Shown here piece after piece: positions 9,083-18,290 of a stretch of 64,000 nucleotides of DNA. The notes beneath the pieces were generated by a model. That model had not been told where the DNA came from. It did no database searches and was given only the letters and a program-made list of their open reading frames with translations. The stretch comes from an uncultured Hyphomicrobiales bacterium (lineage in GTDB: Bacteria; Pseudomonadota; Alphaproteobacteria; Rhizobiales; Beijerinckiaceae): assembly GCA_903900975.1 (NCBI GenBank), contig CAIUPE010000141.1, positions 1-64,000 on the forward strand. Direction: 5' to 3'. The position numbers and the translations under genes were made by a program. The stretch's first letter is position 1, and each line of letters opens with the position of its first letter.

Positions 9083-9343
9083 TTACGCGATCACGTAAGG
9101 CAGAAGGCCCAAGAAACGGGCGCGCTTGATCGCCTGGGCGAGCTCGCGTTGCTTCTTGGCTGATACGGCCGTGATGCGGGAAGGAACGATCTTGCCGCGC
9201 TCAGAGATGTAGCGCGAAAGAAGACGGGTGTCCTTGTAATCAATCTTCGGAGCATTCGGACCCGTGAAAGGGCACGACTTGCGACGACGATAGAAGGGAC
9301 GACGTGGAGCGCCGCTAGAGCCAGTGGATTCAACAGACGACAT
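9083..9343 (-). CDS. rpsR: 30S ribosomal protein S18
   Basis: 86 aa with the S18 core: [15 protein letters not shown], then [18 protein letters not shown], then the RNA-binding '[20 protein letters not shown]'. Length and charge are typical. S18 pairs with S6 on the 30S platform. The start codon overlaps the rpsF stop by one base (TGATG), so translation is probably coupled. Confidence 0.97.
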   Translation of the reverse strand: MSSVESTGSSGAPRRPFYRRRKSCPFTGPNAPKIDYKDTRLLSRYISERGKIVPSRITAVSAKKQRELAQAIKRARFLGLLPYVIA

Positions 9344-9828
9344 CAGAAGCTCTCCTCTTCAAGGGCTGCATCACGGGGTGGACGTGGAGCGCGGCCTGCG
9401 CCGCCACCAAATCCGCCGCCGCCAGCGCCGCCGCCGAAGCGACCGCCGCCACCACCACCGAAGCCGCGGCCGCCGGATGGGCGATCGCCACGGTCATCAT
9501 CGCGGTCACGCTTCTGAAGCATGGCCGAAGGGGCTTCTTCCAGTTCCTCGACCTTAATGGTCAACGAGCGGATAACGTCTTCGCTGATGGCTTCCAAACG
9601 CTCGACTTCAGCAACGGCCTGATGCGGCGCGTCGATGTTGAGCAGCGTGAAATGTGCCTTACGGTTCTTCTTGATCCGGAATGCAAGGGTTTTTACACCC
9701 CAATATTCCGTCTTGGTGATCGTGCCGCCATTGGCTTCAATGACGCCTTTGTACTGTTCGTTAATGGTATCGACCTGTTGTGACGTCACGTCTTGACGCA
9801 CAAGGATCACGTGCTCGTAGAGAGCCAT
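9343..9828 (-). CDS. rpsF: 30S ribosomal protein S6 with glycine-rich tail
   Basis: The true start is the ATG at 9828 ([14 protein letters not shown]), preceded by AGGAAAGG; the open frame runs on upstream but without S6 similarity. The first 100 or so residues are the S6 fold that binds S18 and 16S rRNA ([15 protein letters not shown] is typical). After '[13 protein letters not shown]' comes a tail of about 45 residues that is mostly Gly with Arg, Phe and Pro, ending in EEESF. The 210 bases upstream (9829-10038) should hold the promoter. They include an imperfect hairpin at 9875-9892, in the place where S6:S18 autoregulatory leaders occur, but I could not confirm that motif. Confidence 0.95.
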   Translation of the reverse strand: MALYEHVILVRQDVTSQQVDTINEQYKGVIEANGGTITKTEYWGVKTLAFRIKKNRKAHFTLLNIDAPHQAVAEVERLEAISEDVIRSLTIKVEELEEAPSAMLQKRDRDDDRGDRPSGGRGFGGGGGGRFGGGAGGGGFGGGAGRAPRPPRDAALEEESF

Positions 9829-10038
9829 GAACTTGACCTTTCCTGTTGCGCGGCCTTCTGGCGCCAAGCCCTCCGAGCCTTGAGAAAGGCCCGAAACGGA
9901 AGGTATCGAAGGCGGAGACAAGGGAAATGATTGATTTAACAACCCATCCAGCGAACCGGACTTTCCTTTCAGCCACCGGCCAAACGACCGCATGAAGCCG
10001 TGGTCCTTAGAGGCAAAAGGGCGAAATGGCAAGCGCGA

Positions 10039-11373
10039 TTAGGCAGTAAACCAAAGACTAACGATCAAAAGTCCATTCAAAAGAACAATGATAGCGGCAA
10101 TCAGTCCGGCCAATCCGGTCAGCCATACGGGGGCCGTTAGCGTTCCCATGCGTTTGCGCTGCGCAGTAAAGGCGACAAGCGGGATAACGGCAAAGGGTAA
10201 TTGCAGGCTCAGCACCACCTGGCTAAGCACCAACAACGCCGTTGCTCCTGCATCGCCATAAGAAATCGCAATCCAGCCCGCCGGAAGTACTGCTAGAAGA
10301 CGGGTTGTTAGGCGTCGAATAACGGGAGAAAAACGTAGGCGTAAAAAACCTTCCATGACGATTTGGCCGGCAAGCGTGGCGGTAACGGTTGCATTCAATC
10401 CGCATGCAATGAGCGCCAATGCAAACAAGGTCGGGGCCAATTTGCTGCCCATCAGCGGTTCGAGCAGAGCATAGGCATCGGATAATTCTACAACATCGGT
10501 TCGGCCTACCGCGTGAAAACCGGCAGCGGCGAGTACCAAAATCGCAGCATTGATCAAAAAGGCGAAACTGAGCGCAATGGTTGAGTCAATTGTCGCATAA
10601 CGGAGGCTTTCGCGCCTTTGGTCAGATGTCGTCCCGAGCGGACGGGTCTGGATGATGCTGGAATGGAGATATAGGTTGTGAGGCATTACTGTCGCACCCA
10701 AAATACCGAGTGCAACATAAAGCATATCCGGATTGGTTATGATCGATCTATCCGGAAATAAGTTGGGGAGTAGGGCGGTCCAATCCGGATGGGAAAGACC
10801 GAATTCGATGGTGAAGAAAACGGCGATTAAGGCCAAAATTGCGATGATGACGGCTTCGATCGTCCGAAAGCCGAAACGTTGTAAGGCGATCAGTAAAAGT
10901 GCATCGAGGGTGGTAATGGCGATGCCAAGGGGAAGTGGCCACCTGAACAAGAGCTCTATGCCGATCGCCGTTCCGATGACCTCGGCAATATCGGTCGCGA
11001 TGATGGCAATTTCCGCCATGAACCACAGGCCCAAGCTCGCCCACCGCGGAAAAGCCTCGCGGCAAACTTCGGCCAGATCGTGACCGGTTGCCACCGCAAG
11101 TCGCGCGGCGAGCGACTGTAAAACGATGGCCATGAGACTCGATAAAAGCACAACGGATAGTAGCGTGTATCCGAAGCGCGAACCGCCAGCGAGTGAGGTT
11201 GCCCAGTTACCAGGATCCATATAGCCGACGGCAACAAGGTAGCCAGGGCCGAAAAAGGCCAGTAGCCGTCGCCACGCAGGCCAATCCCGGCTATACCGAA
11301 CTCCACCGTGACGCAACGGATCGGAAGTATCAACGTTTTGGAGCAACGCGGCCATGCGCACTATCATCCCCAT
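10039..11373 (-). CDS. mntH: NRAMP-family divalent metal (Mn2+) transporter
   Basis: Proton-coupled Mn2+/Fe2+ importer of 444 aa with eleven hydrophobic segments. The two metal-binding motifs are intact: DPGN in the first membrane helix ([10 protein letters not shown]) and MPH in the sixth ([10 protein letters not shown]). The open frame starts at 11373. An in-frame ATG at 11355 (MAALLQNV) has a GGGGA 11 bases upstream and may be the real start. A short palindrome AATTGCAATT lies just upstream and may be a metal-regulator site. It precedes rpsF in the same direction but is separated from it by 210 bases. Confidence 0.93.
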   Translation of the reverse strand: MGMIVRMAALLQNVDTSDPLRHGGVRYSRDWPAWRRLLAFFGPGYLVAVGYMDPGNWATSLAGGSRFGYTLLSVVLLSSLMAIVLQSLAARLAVATGHDLAEVCREAFPRWASLGLWFMAEIAIIATDIAEVIGTAIGIELLFRWPLPLGIAITTLDALLLIALQRFGFRTIEAVIIAILALIAVFFTIEFGLSHPDWTALLPNLFPDRSIITNPDMLYVALGILGATVMPHNLYLHSSIIQTRPLGTTSDQRRESLRYATIDSTIALSFAFLINAAILVLAAAGFHAVGRTDVVELSDAYALLEPLMGSKLAPTLFALALIACGLNATVTATLAGQIVMEGFLRLRFSPVIRRLTTRLLAVLPAGWIAISYGDAGATALLVLSQVVLSLQLPFAVIPLVAFTAQRKRMGTLTAPVWLTGLAGLIAAIIVLLNGLLIVSLWFTA

Positions 11374-11382
11374 ATAGCGGGA

Positions 11383-11392
11383 AATTGCAATT
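11383..11392. promoter_or_regulatory. Palindrome upstream of mntH (possible Mur/MntR-type operator)
   Basis: AATTGCAATT is a perfect 10-bp palindrome 10 bases before the longest mntH start. Manganese genes of alphaproteobacteria are often controlled by Mur or MntR from AT-rich palindromes with TGCAA-like half sites. The assignment is an inference from position and composition only. Confidence 0.3.
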
Positions 11393-11581
11393 CCAGCGCG
11401 TCCGATAGTGCGATGTGCTTTTTGAGCAACAGTGACTTTAAATCAACCATTTGGTGCAAACAAACGTTGCTTTGCCGAAAATTGGCCACATTGACATTCG
11501 TCTGTGAAGTCTTTCGCGGTAGGTGAGCTTGAATGCTCGGCCGTTCGGTTTGCCGGATGGTGAAGAGGTAGAAATGGGTTG

Positions 11582-12571
11582 ATGCGTATCTTTGACGCTC
11601 ATTTTGGATTGTTGGCCAAAGCGATACCGATTATTTTGTCGGCGTGGCTTTGTAGCAGCATCGCTGTAGCGTTGGATGGACCGCCGTCGGTATCGTCCGA
11701 CTCGGCCAAACGTGATCCCGTTGTTTCACCCCTCGACGCTCCTGCGCCCGTTTCTTCGGTGGAAGATAGCGAACATACGGAAGAAACATCGGTGCTTGAT
11801 GTTCCGATCCAAACCAAGCCGGGAATGGAATCGCGTGTTCTAGAAGTTGCGGGCGCTCCTTTGAAAGCGATCGGCTCAGTGGTCGATTCGACCCGAGATG
11901 CCATCCGATCCTATTTGGCGGGCGATAAGCAAGAAGCGATAAAAACTCTTTCCGATGCGGCTGACAAAGGCCATGCGCCTGCACAATGGAAACTAGCCCG
12001 GATGTATGCGGAAGGGGATGGTGTTCCGCGGGATGACGTGCGGGCTTTCGAGAATTTCTCTTTGATGTGCGACCGGCATGCCGAGGAATCGCCTGAGTCA
12101 CCGACGGCTCCTTTTGTCTCTTCCGCCTTTGTTGCCTTGGGGTCCTATTATTTGAAGGGAATCCCCAACAGCCAGATCAAAGCCAATCCGGTGCGCGCAC
12201 GCGAAATGTTTGCCTATTCGGCTTCCTATTTCGGCGATGCAGAAGCGCAGTTCATCTTGGCTCGCCTCTTTCTGGATGGTGTGGGGGGAGCAAAGGATCC
12301 CAAACAGGCGCTTCGTTGGCTTAATCTTTCGGCGGAAAAGGGACATCATTTGGCGCAAGCCCAGCTTGGACAATTGCTGTTTAGCGGCGAAGCAGGTCCC
12401 AAACAGCGTGCGCGAGGCCTGATGTGGCTAACTTTGGCGAGCGACGAAGCCGATCCATCCAACGAAGTTTGGATTATCGAAGCGCACCGAGTGGCGTTCG
12501 AGCAAGCCTCCGATACCGATCGCCTCGCTGCAAATGCGTATTTGATGCAGCACAACCGGATTCAGAAATAA
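11582..12571 (+). CDS. Exported Sel1-repeat protein (ExoR-like)
   Basis: The first 30 or so residues form a signal peptide (LAKAIPIILSAWLCSSIAVALDG). A low-complexity Ser/Pro/Glu stretch follows, then three or four Sel1/TPR-like repeats from about residue 115, e.g. 'GHAPAQWKLARMYAEGDGV', 'GDAEAQFILARLFLDGVGG' and 'GHHLAQAQLGQLLFSGEAG'. The fold should be a periplasmic helical scaffold. The architecture is that of ExoR, the periplasmic regulator of the ExoS/ChvI system in rhizobia, but ExoR is shorter (about 268 aa) and exact identity is unproven. The ATG at 11582 is used; a TTG directly before it is equally spaced from GAGG. Confidence 0.7.
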   Translation: MRIFDAHFGLLAKAIPIILSAWLCSSIAVALDGPPSVSSDSAKRDPVVSPLDAPAPVSSVEDSEHTEETSVLDVPIQTKPGMESRVLEVAGAPLKAIGSVVDSTRDAIRSYLAGDKQEAIKTLSDAADKGHAPAQWKLARMYAEGDGVPRDDVRAFENFSLMCDRHAEESPESPTAPFVSSAFVALGSYYLKGIPNSQIKANPVRAREMFAYSASYFGDAEAQFILARLFLDGVGGAKDPKQALRWLNLSAEKGHHLAQAQLGQLLFSGEAGPKQRARGLMWLTLASDEADPSNEVWIIEAHRVAFEQASDTDRLAANAYLMQHNRIQK

Positions 12572-12635
12572 CTTCGATATCAGACGTTTGTAAGTTCTTT
12601 TGGCTTAATAAAAAGGACCGAAGCCGTCCTCAACG

Positions 12636-12664
12636 TTGACAAGAAAATTCTCCCACGCTTAAAC
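12636..12664 (+). promoter_or_regulatory. Predicted sigma-70-type promoter of the potassium channel gene
   Basis: TTGACA (12636-12641), a 17-base spacer and TTAAAC (12659-12664), 28 bases before the start codon at 12692. The -35 is perfect and the -10 weak. Confidence 0.5.
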
Positions 12665-12691
12665 GCAAGCTTAGGGTTAGGGTAAGTTAAA

Positions 12692-13726
12692 ATGCGTAGG
12701 CGCGTAATCAGTTTTCTTGAACGTATGTACACCGATCCTACATCCGTATGGTATGGGCGGTTTCACAACTTCATCGCTTTCGTCATTTTTGTCTCCTGCC
12801 TTGGAATTGCCGTCGAGACGCTGTCTGATTTTGTCGAAAAGCACGAGCATATCATTGGTTTTTTTGAAAATTTCACGCTGGCCATTTTTGTTCTCGAATA
12901 TATTGGTAATCTGGCTTTCGCTAAAAATCGTGTGAAGTTCATTTTTAGCTTTTGGGGGCTCGTCGATCTGTTGTCGATCTTGCCGTCACTGCTGTTGTTT
13001 ATGAATACGTCGGCTTTGCGTGGTACCCGTGTCTTGCGGGTCATGCGGGTGCTGCGCGTCATGCGGGTGCTCAAACTTGCACGCCAAACCATGGAAATGC
13101 TGGGTTCGCAGATTACAAAAAAGCGTAATCCGCTTTTGTTGAACCTCAACATCTACCTCATCACCTTGTTCGCGGTGACGATGATTTCGTCGAGCCTGAT
13201 GTATTATACGGAAGGTATTCTCTACGCCCCTTCGACGATATCGGAAGGCCAAGCCGCGCTCGATCAGGTGGCTTTGGAGACGGGGCAACCCGCGCAAACC
13301 TTTATGCCGCATGATCCGCTAACGGGCGTTGAGATCCCGGAAGACAAGCGCTTTTTTAATTCGATACCGACAGCAACCTGGTGGTGTCTCGTGACGTTGA
13401 CCACAACGGGCTACGGTGATTTATATCCTGTTACGCTACTTGGGAGAATTATCGCGGTCTTTACCATGTTCTCCGGCTTGATCTTGTTCTCTTTGTTGAT
13501 GAACATTGTCGGAAAAACGGTGATGGTAATGTTGTTTGGCGAGGCTTTGGATGGTCACGATAAGCCAGCGGTCGCAGCGCCTGCCGGCGTAGATGGTGCC
13601 GTAAATCCCGTTGCCGCCGCTTTGGCCCTCTTGCAGCGGGAACACATTATATCGACCGAACAGGCGATTGTGATTGCAAGCAAGCCCCGCGAAGAATTGA
13701 GCAAGGCACTGGCGACAATCGTTTAG
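12692..13726 (+). CDS. Voltage-gated potassium channel (six-helix, Kv type)
   Basis: 344 aa with six membrane helices and a pore loop. The fourth helix has arginines at every third position (LRGTRVLRVMRVLRVMRVLK, near residue 110), the voltage sensor. The selectivity filter is TTTGYGDLYP near residue 235. The loop between S5 and the pore is unusually long (about 45 residues) and polar. The cytoplasmic tail ends in a short helix-rich segment and has no RCK or cyclic-nucleotide domain. It lies alone between the Sel1 gene and xthA. The ion selectivity is firm; the physiological role is not known from sequence. Confidence 0.9.
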   Translation: MRRRVISFLERMYTDPTSVWYGRFHNFIAFVIFVSCLGIAVETLSDFVEKHEHIIGFFENFTLAIFVLEYIGNLAFAKNRVKFIFSFWGLVDLLSILPSLLLFMNTSALRGTRVLRVMRVLRVMRVLKLARQTMEMLGSQITKKRNPLLLNLNIYLITLFAVTMISSSLMYYTEGILYAPSTISEGQAALDQVALETGQPAQTFMPHDPLTGVEIPEDKRFFNSIPTATWWCLVTLTTTGYGDLYPVTLLGRIIAVFTMFSGLILFSLLMNIVGKTVMVMLFGEALDGHDKPAVAAPAGVDGAVNPVAAALALLQREHIISTEQAIVIASKPREELSKALATIV

Positions 13727-13744
13727 AGGCTCAATCGTCCGAGG

Positions 13745-14527
13745 TTAAAGGTTCAAATCGATCCGGACAGGAACATGATCGGACGGCTTTTCCCAGGCGC
13801 GGACGTGGGAATCGATGGCTGATCCTTGCAAACGATCGGCCGCCATCGGCGACAAGAGCAAATGATCGATGCGAATGCCGTTGTTTTTTTGCCAAGCACC
13901 AGCCTGGTAGTCCCAAAAACTATAAATACCCGCCTCGTCATGGGTGGCCCGTACGGCATCGGTCAGGCCCATATTCATTAATTCGCGCCATTTTGCACGG
14001 GATTCGGGTTGAAAGAGAGCGTCGCCGGACCATTGCGAGGGATTTTCTGCATCGATAGGCATCGGAATGATATTGTAGTCCCCCGCTAGGACGAAGGCTT
14101 CTTCGGCCATTAAGAGACCGCGGCTACGGGAAATCAGCCGGTCGAGAAAGCCGATTTTATAAGGAAATTTTTCGGTACCCAGCGGGTTGCCGTTCGGCGC
14201 ATAGATGGAGGCGACGCGAAGGGCACTATGGGGCGTCGAAAAAATTCCCTCGATATAACGAGATTGCTCGTCGCTCGGATCACCGGGGAGCCCGCGCAAG
14301 ACCTCATCGAATCGATATTTGGATAGAAGGGCCACGCCGTTAAACGTCTTTTGCCCCAAAATCTCAACATTATAGCCAAGTGATTCGACTTCGAGACGCG
14401 GAAACGTGTCATCTTGGCACTTCAATTCTTGCAAACATACGATATCGGGGGAGGCTTCTTTGAGCCACGCCACAAGATGGTCGATTCGCTGGCGCACAGA
14501 GTTGACGTTCCATGTGGCAATGCGCAT
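13745..14527 (-). CDS. xthA: Exodeoxyribonuclease III
   Basis: AP endonuclease/3'-5' exonuclease of base-excision repair. The family start MRIATWNVNSVRQRIDHL fixes the start at 14527 (260 aa); the open frame continues 69 bases upstream without similarity. Motifs: LQELKCQDDTFP (metal-binding Glu), GDYNIIP, and the C-terminal SDHVPVRIDL with the catalytic His. It converges with the potassium channel gene, leaving 18 bases between the stops. Confidence 0.95.
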   Translation of the reverse strand: MRIATWNVNSVRQRIDHLVAWLKEASPDIVCLQELKCQDDTFPRLEVESLGYNVEILGQKTFNGVALLSKYRFDEVLRGLPGDPSDEQSRYIEGIFSTPHSALRVASIYAPNGNPLGTEKFPYKIGFLDRLISRSRGLLMAEEAFVLAGDYNIIPMPIDAENPSQWSGDALFQPESRAKWRELMNMGLTDAVRATHDEAGIYSFWDYQAGAWQKNNGIRIDHLLLSPMAADRLQGSAIDSHVRAWEKPSDHVPVRIDLNL

Positions 14528-14701
14528 AGAATCTGCTTTCTTTTGTTCAATCGGACAGGAGAAATGTATGCTGTTCAGCGCGATTATGCCAGCCATGATG
14601 CAAGGGCGATTGGCCTAATCGTATAGTATAGCGCTTGACTTATCCCAAAGGCTTGTGTCTCACGGGCCCCGTTCTCACGCATTCTGTAAAGGTATCCGCG
14701 A

Positions 14702-15652
14702 ATGAGCATGGCACTTACATTTCCGGGGCAGGGCAGCCAAGCGGTCGGCATGGGTAAGGCCCTAGCTGACCAGTTTTCGATTGCCCGTTCGGTGTTTTCA
14801 GAAGTCGACGAGGCGTTGAGCCAATCCTTGTCGCGCATTATGTTTGAAGGTCCGGAGGATGAGCTTACCCTGACAGCCAATGCACAGCCAGCTTTGATGG
14901 CCGTGAGCATAGCGATGCTTCGTGTTTTGGAGCAGGAAGCGGGTCTTAATCTTCGCAACCATGTGGCGTATGTGGCAGGTCATTCGCTCGGGGAATATTC
15001 AGCCTTGGCAGCTGCGGGTAGCTTGACGGTTAGCGATACGGCGCGGCTCTTGCGGATTCGCGGCAATGCCATGCAGGCTGCGGTCGCCACTGGTGTTGGT
15101 GCCATGGCGGCATTGCTGGGTTTAGATTTTGCTGCGGCAGCAGCTGTGGCCGCTGAAGCAGCGCAGGGCGATATTTGCCAGGCGGCAAATGATAATGGTG
15201 GTGGTCAGGTGGTCGTTTCCGGCACCAAGGCTGCGGTGGAGCGCGCCATCGAGCTAGCCAAAGCCAAAGGCGCGCGGCGAGCCGTGATGTTGACGGTTTC
15301 AGCACCGTTCCATTGTGCACTGATGCAGCCGGCTGCGGATGCCATGGCGGAAGCCTTGGCAAATGTCACACTGGTTGCGCCCGTTGTGCCACTCGTCGGC
15401 AATATATCGGCGGTGGCGGGATCCGATCCCGATGCCATTCGCTCGGCGCTCGTTCGTCAGGTCACTGGGACAGTGCGTTGGCGGGAGAGCATCGAATGGA
15501 TGGCCACACATGGCGTGAAATCTTTCGTCGAAGTCGGCTCAGGCAAGGTTTTGACCGGATTGGTCAAGCGCATTGCGGCGGATGCAGAGGGGCTCGCGGT
15601 GGCGAATCCCGATGATATCGCGGCATTCCGCAGCCAAATTGGATTGGCATAA
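14702..15652 (+). CDS. fabD: Malonyl-CoA:ACP transacylase
   Basis: Loads malonyl groups onto ACP for fatty-acid synthesis. 316 aa, full length. N-terminal FPGQGSQ oxyanion region, nucleophile Ser95 in GHSLGEYS, and 'SAPFHCALM' with the partner His. First gene of the fabD-fabG-acpP-fabF cluster; fabG follows after 11 bases. Confidence 0.97.
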   Translation: MSMALTFPGQGSQAVGMGKALADQFSIARSVFSEVDEALSQSLSRIMFEGPEDELTLTANAQPALMAVSIAMLRVLEQEAGLNLRNHVAYVAGHSLGEYSALAAAGSLTVSDTARLLRIRGNAMQAAVATGVGAMAALLGLDFAAAAAVAAEAAQGDICQAANDNGGGQVVVSGTKAAVERAIELAKAKGARRAVMLTVSAPFHCALMQPAADAMAEALANVTLVAPVVPLVGNISAVAGSDPDAIRSALVRQVTGTVRWRESIEWMATHGVKSFVEVGSGKVLTGLVKRIAADAEGLAVANPDDIAAFRSQIGLA

Positions 15653-15663
15653 GGGAGTTTAAA

Positions 15664-16401
15664 ATGTTTGATTTAACGGGTCAGTCCGCGCTTGTAACCG
15701 GTGCAACGGGTGGAATTGGGGGGGCAATTGCCCGCATTTTCCACCAAATGGGTGCCAACGTCGCAATTTCGGGTACACGGAGGGAAGCGCTTGAGGGATT
15801 GGCAGCGGAACTGGGCGATCGGGTTTCGATTTGTCCGGCCAATCTTTCGGACGCTGAATCGGTCGAGGCCCTGGTGCCCGCAGCCGAGGCCGCAATGGGC
15901 GGACTCGATATTTTGGTCAACAATGCCGGAATCACACGCGATAACCTTTTTGTTCGCATGAAGGATGACGAATGGGCCGATGTGATGCGTGTTAATCTGG
16001 AGGCAACGTTTCGTCTTTCGCGTGCGGCGGCCAAGTCAATGATGCGCAAGCGCTATGGACGGATCATTTCCATTACGTCGATCATCGGCACAACGGGTAA
16101 TCCGGGGCAGGCCAATTATGCTGCTGCGAAGGCAGCCATTGTAGGGATGTCCAAGTCGCTTGCCTTTGAAGTGGCCAGCCGCAACATTACGGTCAATTGT
16201 CTTGCTCCGGGCTTTATTGAAACTCCGATGACAGATGTGCTGAACGAGAAACAGCGTGAGTCGACGCTGCAACGGGTGCCAGTTGGCCGTCTGGGTACGC
16301 CAACCGAGATCGCGGCCGGCGCATTATACCTCGCAAGTCGCGAGGCGGGTTATGTGACGGGCCAAACCCTTCATATAAACGGTGGAATGGCAATGATTTG
16401 A
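15664..16401 (+). CDS. fabG: 3-oxoacyl-ACP reductase
   Basis: SDR enzyme that reduces 3-oxoacyl-ACP with NADPH. 245 aa. TGATGGIG at 12-19, NNAG at 86-89, catalytic Y152-x3-K156 (NYAAAK), and the FabG C-terminus 'GYVTGQTLHINGGMAM'. GGGAG stands 7 bases before the ATG. Its place between fabD and acpP makes FabG the firm choice over other SDRs. Confidence 0.97.
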   Translation: MFDLTGQSALVTGATGGIGGAIARIFHQMGANVAISGTRREALEGLAAELGDRVSICPANLSDAESVEALVPAAEAAMGGLDILVNNAGITRDNLFVRMKDDEWADVMRVNLEATFRLSRAAAKSMMRKRYGRIISITSIIGTTGNPGQANYAAAKAAIVGMSKSLAFEVASRNITVNCLAPGFIETPMTDVLNEKQRESTLQRVPVGRLGTPTEIAAGALYLASREAGYVTGQTLHINGGMAMI

Positions 16402-16439
16402 ATAACTTACAAGGTTTGTTTTGGTTGCTGGATTAGTTT

Positions 16440-16468
16440 TTGACAGTGCTCGCAATCGAAATTTATCT
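16440..16468 (+). promoter_or_regulatory. Predicted promoter upstream of acpP
   Basis: TTGACA (16440-16445), 17 bases, TTATCT (16463-16468). It lies in the 266-base gap between fabG and acpP, about 200 bases before the acpP start. It would give acpP its own transcript with a long leader, sensible for a protein needed in large amounts. Confidence 0.5.
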
Positions 16469-16667
16469 GTGCTAACGAAGGGTTTGAATTGGCGAACGGG
16501 GTTGACGTGACTGTTGCGGCGTCGTTTGAACATTCACCGGTTCAGGGTACCCTTCGGGTTTTCCTGCAGTCTGATTGGCACTGTATCGTCCAGCCGATTA
16601 ATATTTTGAACCTGCGGCAGCTTTTACATTAAGCTGTTCGCCAGATTGAAGACAGTGAGGAAAAATT

Positions 16668-16904
16668 ATGAGCGATATCGCAGCCCGCGTTAAAAAGATT
16701 GTGATCGAACATCTCGGCGTTGAAGCCGACAAGGTTGTTGATACCGCAAACTTCATCGACGATCTTGGTGCGGACAGCCTTGATACGGTTGAATTGGTCA
16801 TGGCGTTTGAAGAAGAATTCAGCGTTGAAATTCCTGATGATGCAGCAGAAACGATCCGCACTGTTGGGGACGCGGTTAGCTTCATTTCGAAAAAGTCTGC
16901 CTGA
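16668..16904 (+). CDS. acpP: Acyl carrier protein
   Basis: 78 aa, acidic, with the phosphopantetheine attachment Ser37 in [24 protein letters not shown] is 8 bases before the ATG. It carries growing acyl chains for FabD, FabG and FabF encoded around it. Confidence 0.98.
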   Translation: MSDIAARVKKIVIEHLGVEADKVVDTANFIDDLGADSLDTVELVMAFEEEFSVEIPDDAAETIRTVGDAVSFISKKSA

Positions 16905-16956
16905 TACATCATCAGGACGCGACGTTTATTCACTTCCAAGGCATTGAGGTCTCACC

Positions 16957-18222
16957 ATGCGGCGTGTTGTCGTAACGGGTATGGGGATGGTTTCCCCATT
17001 AGGGAACGGCGTAGAGACGTCTTGGTCACGGCTTAAGGCCGGACGCAGTGGTGCGGTCAAAGTTAGCCGCTTCGACGTGTCGGATCTCGCTTCGCAAATT
17101 GCGTGCGAGGTTCCGCGCGGCGATGGTAGCGATGGCACCTTCCATGCCGATGATTGGATGGATAAAAAAGACCAACGCAAAGCCGACGAGTTCATTCTCT
17201 TCGGCTTGGCGGCGGCCACGCAGGCCCTAGCCGATTCAGGCTGGGAGCCGAAAACCGAGGACGAACGATATCGCACCGGCGTAATGGTTGGGTCCGGTAT
17301 CGGGGGCATCGGTACCATTTATGAGACGTCCGTGACCTTATACGAGAAGGGGCCGCGGCGTATTTCACCATTTTTCATTCCCAGCGCGATCATCAATTTG
17401 GCATCGGGCTGGATTTCGATCCGCCATGGCTTGAAGGGTCCTAACCATTCTGTGGTGACGGCCTGTTCTACCGGTGCACATGCGATCGGCGATGCAGCCC
17501 GTTTGATCATGTTGGGCGATGCAGATGTAATGGTGGCGGGCGGAACCGAATCGCCGGTCAACCGGTTATCATTAGCCGGGTTTGCGGCATGTAGAGCCCT
17601 CTCTTCAGGCTTCAACGACGATCCAACGCGGGCCTCCCGACCTTATGACAAAGACCGTGACGGCTTTGTGATGGGCGAGGGGGCTGGTGTTGTGGTGCTG
17701 GAAGCGTTGGAACACGCGCAGGCGCGGGGTGCAAAAATTTACGCTGAAGTTATCGGCTATGGCATGTCGGGCGATGCCTATCATATCACGTCGCCGGCCG
17801 AAGATGGTGACGGTGCCTATCGCTGCATGATGTCGGCGTTGAAGCGCGCTGGCTTGCAAGCGCACGATCTCGACTACATCAATGCCCATGGCACGTCGAC
17901 GCCGCTCGGCGACGAAATCGAATTGCGTGCCGTTGAACGGATGCTTGGCAATGACAAATCGCATGTCGCGATGTCATCGACCAAATCGGCGACTGGCCAT
18001 TTGCTTGGTGCTGCCGGCGCAATTGAGGCGATTTTCTCGATTCTGGCGATCCGCGATCAGATTGTACCGCCGACGCTCAATCTGGATAATCCGTCGGTAG
18101 AAACCAGTATCAATCTCGTTCCACACACGCCGCAGGCTCGCAAGGTGGATGTTGCCTTGTCCAATTCGTTCGGATTTGGTGGAACGAACGCCTCTCTTAT
18201 TTTTCGAAAATTCGAGCAATAG
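16957..18222 (+). CDS. fabF: 3-oxoacyl-ACP synthase II
   Basis: Condensing enzyme of chain elongation, 421 aa. The Cys-His-His triad is present: C170 in TACSTGAHAIG, H311 in NAHGTSTPLGD and H348 in KSATGHLLGAAG. The C-terminal SNSFGFGGTNASL loop is typical. GAGG 7 bases upstream of the ATG. It is 52 bases after acpP and probably shares its transcript. Confidence 0.97.
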   Translation: MRRVVVTGMGMVSPLGNGVETSWSRLKAGRSGAVKVSRFDVSDLASQIACEVPRGDGSDGTFHADDWMDKKDQRKADEFILFGLAAATQALADSGWEPKTEDERYRTGVMVGSGIGGIGTIYETSVTLYEKGPRRISPFFIPSAIINLASGWISIRHGLKGPNHSVVTACSTGAHAIGDAARLIMLGDADVMVAGGTESPVNRLSLAGFAACRALSSGFNDDPTRASRPYDKDRDGFVMGEGAGVVVLEALEHAQARGAKIYAEVIGYGMSGDAYHITSPAEDGDGAYRCMMSALKRAGLQAHDLDYINAHGTSTPLGDEIELRAVERMLGNDKSHVAMSSTKSATGHLLGAAGAIEAIFSILAIRDQIVPPTLNLDNPSVETSINLVPHTPQARKVDVALSNSFGFGGTNASLIFRKFEQ

Positions 18223-18290
18223 TGCCTTGATGGCGCTTGTTCAGAGCGCTCGGGGCGCGCGTACCGCCTCGCGATGGGAAGAATAGCTTG

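Noticed and set aside
12668-12684. TTAGGGTTAGGG, identical to vertebrate telomere repeats
   Set aside because: Only two units between a promoter and a start codon; chance.
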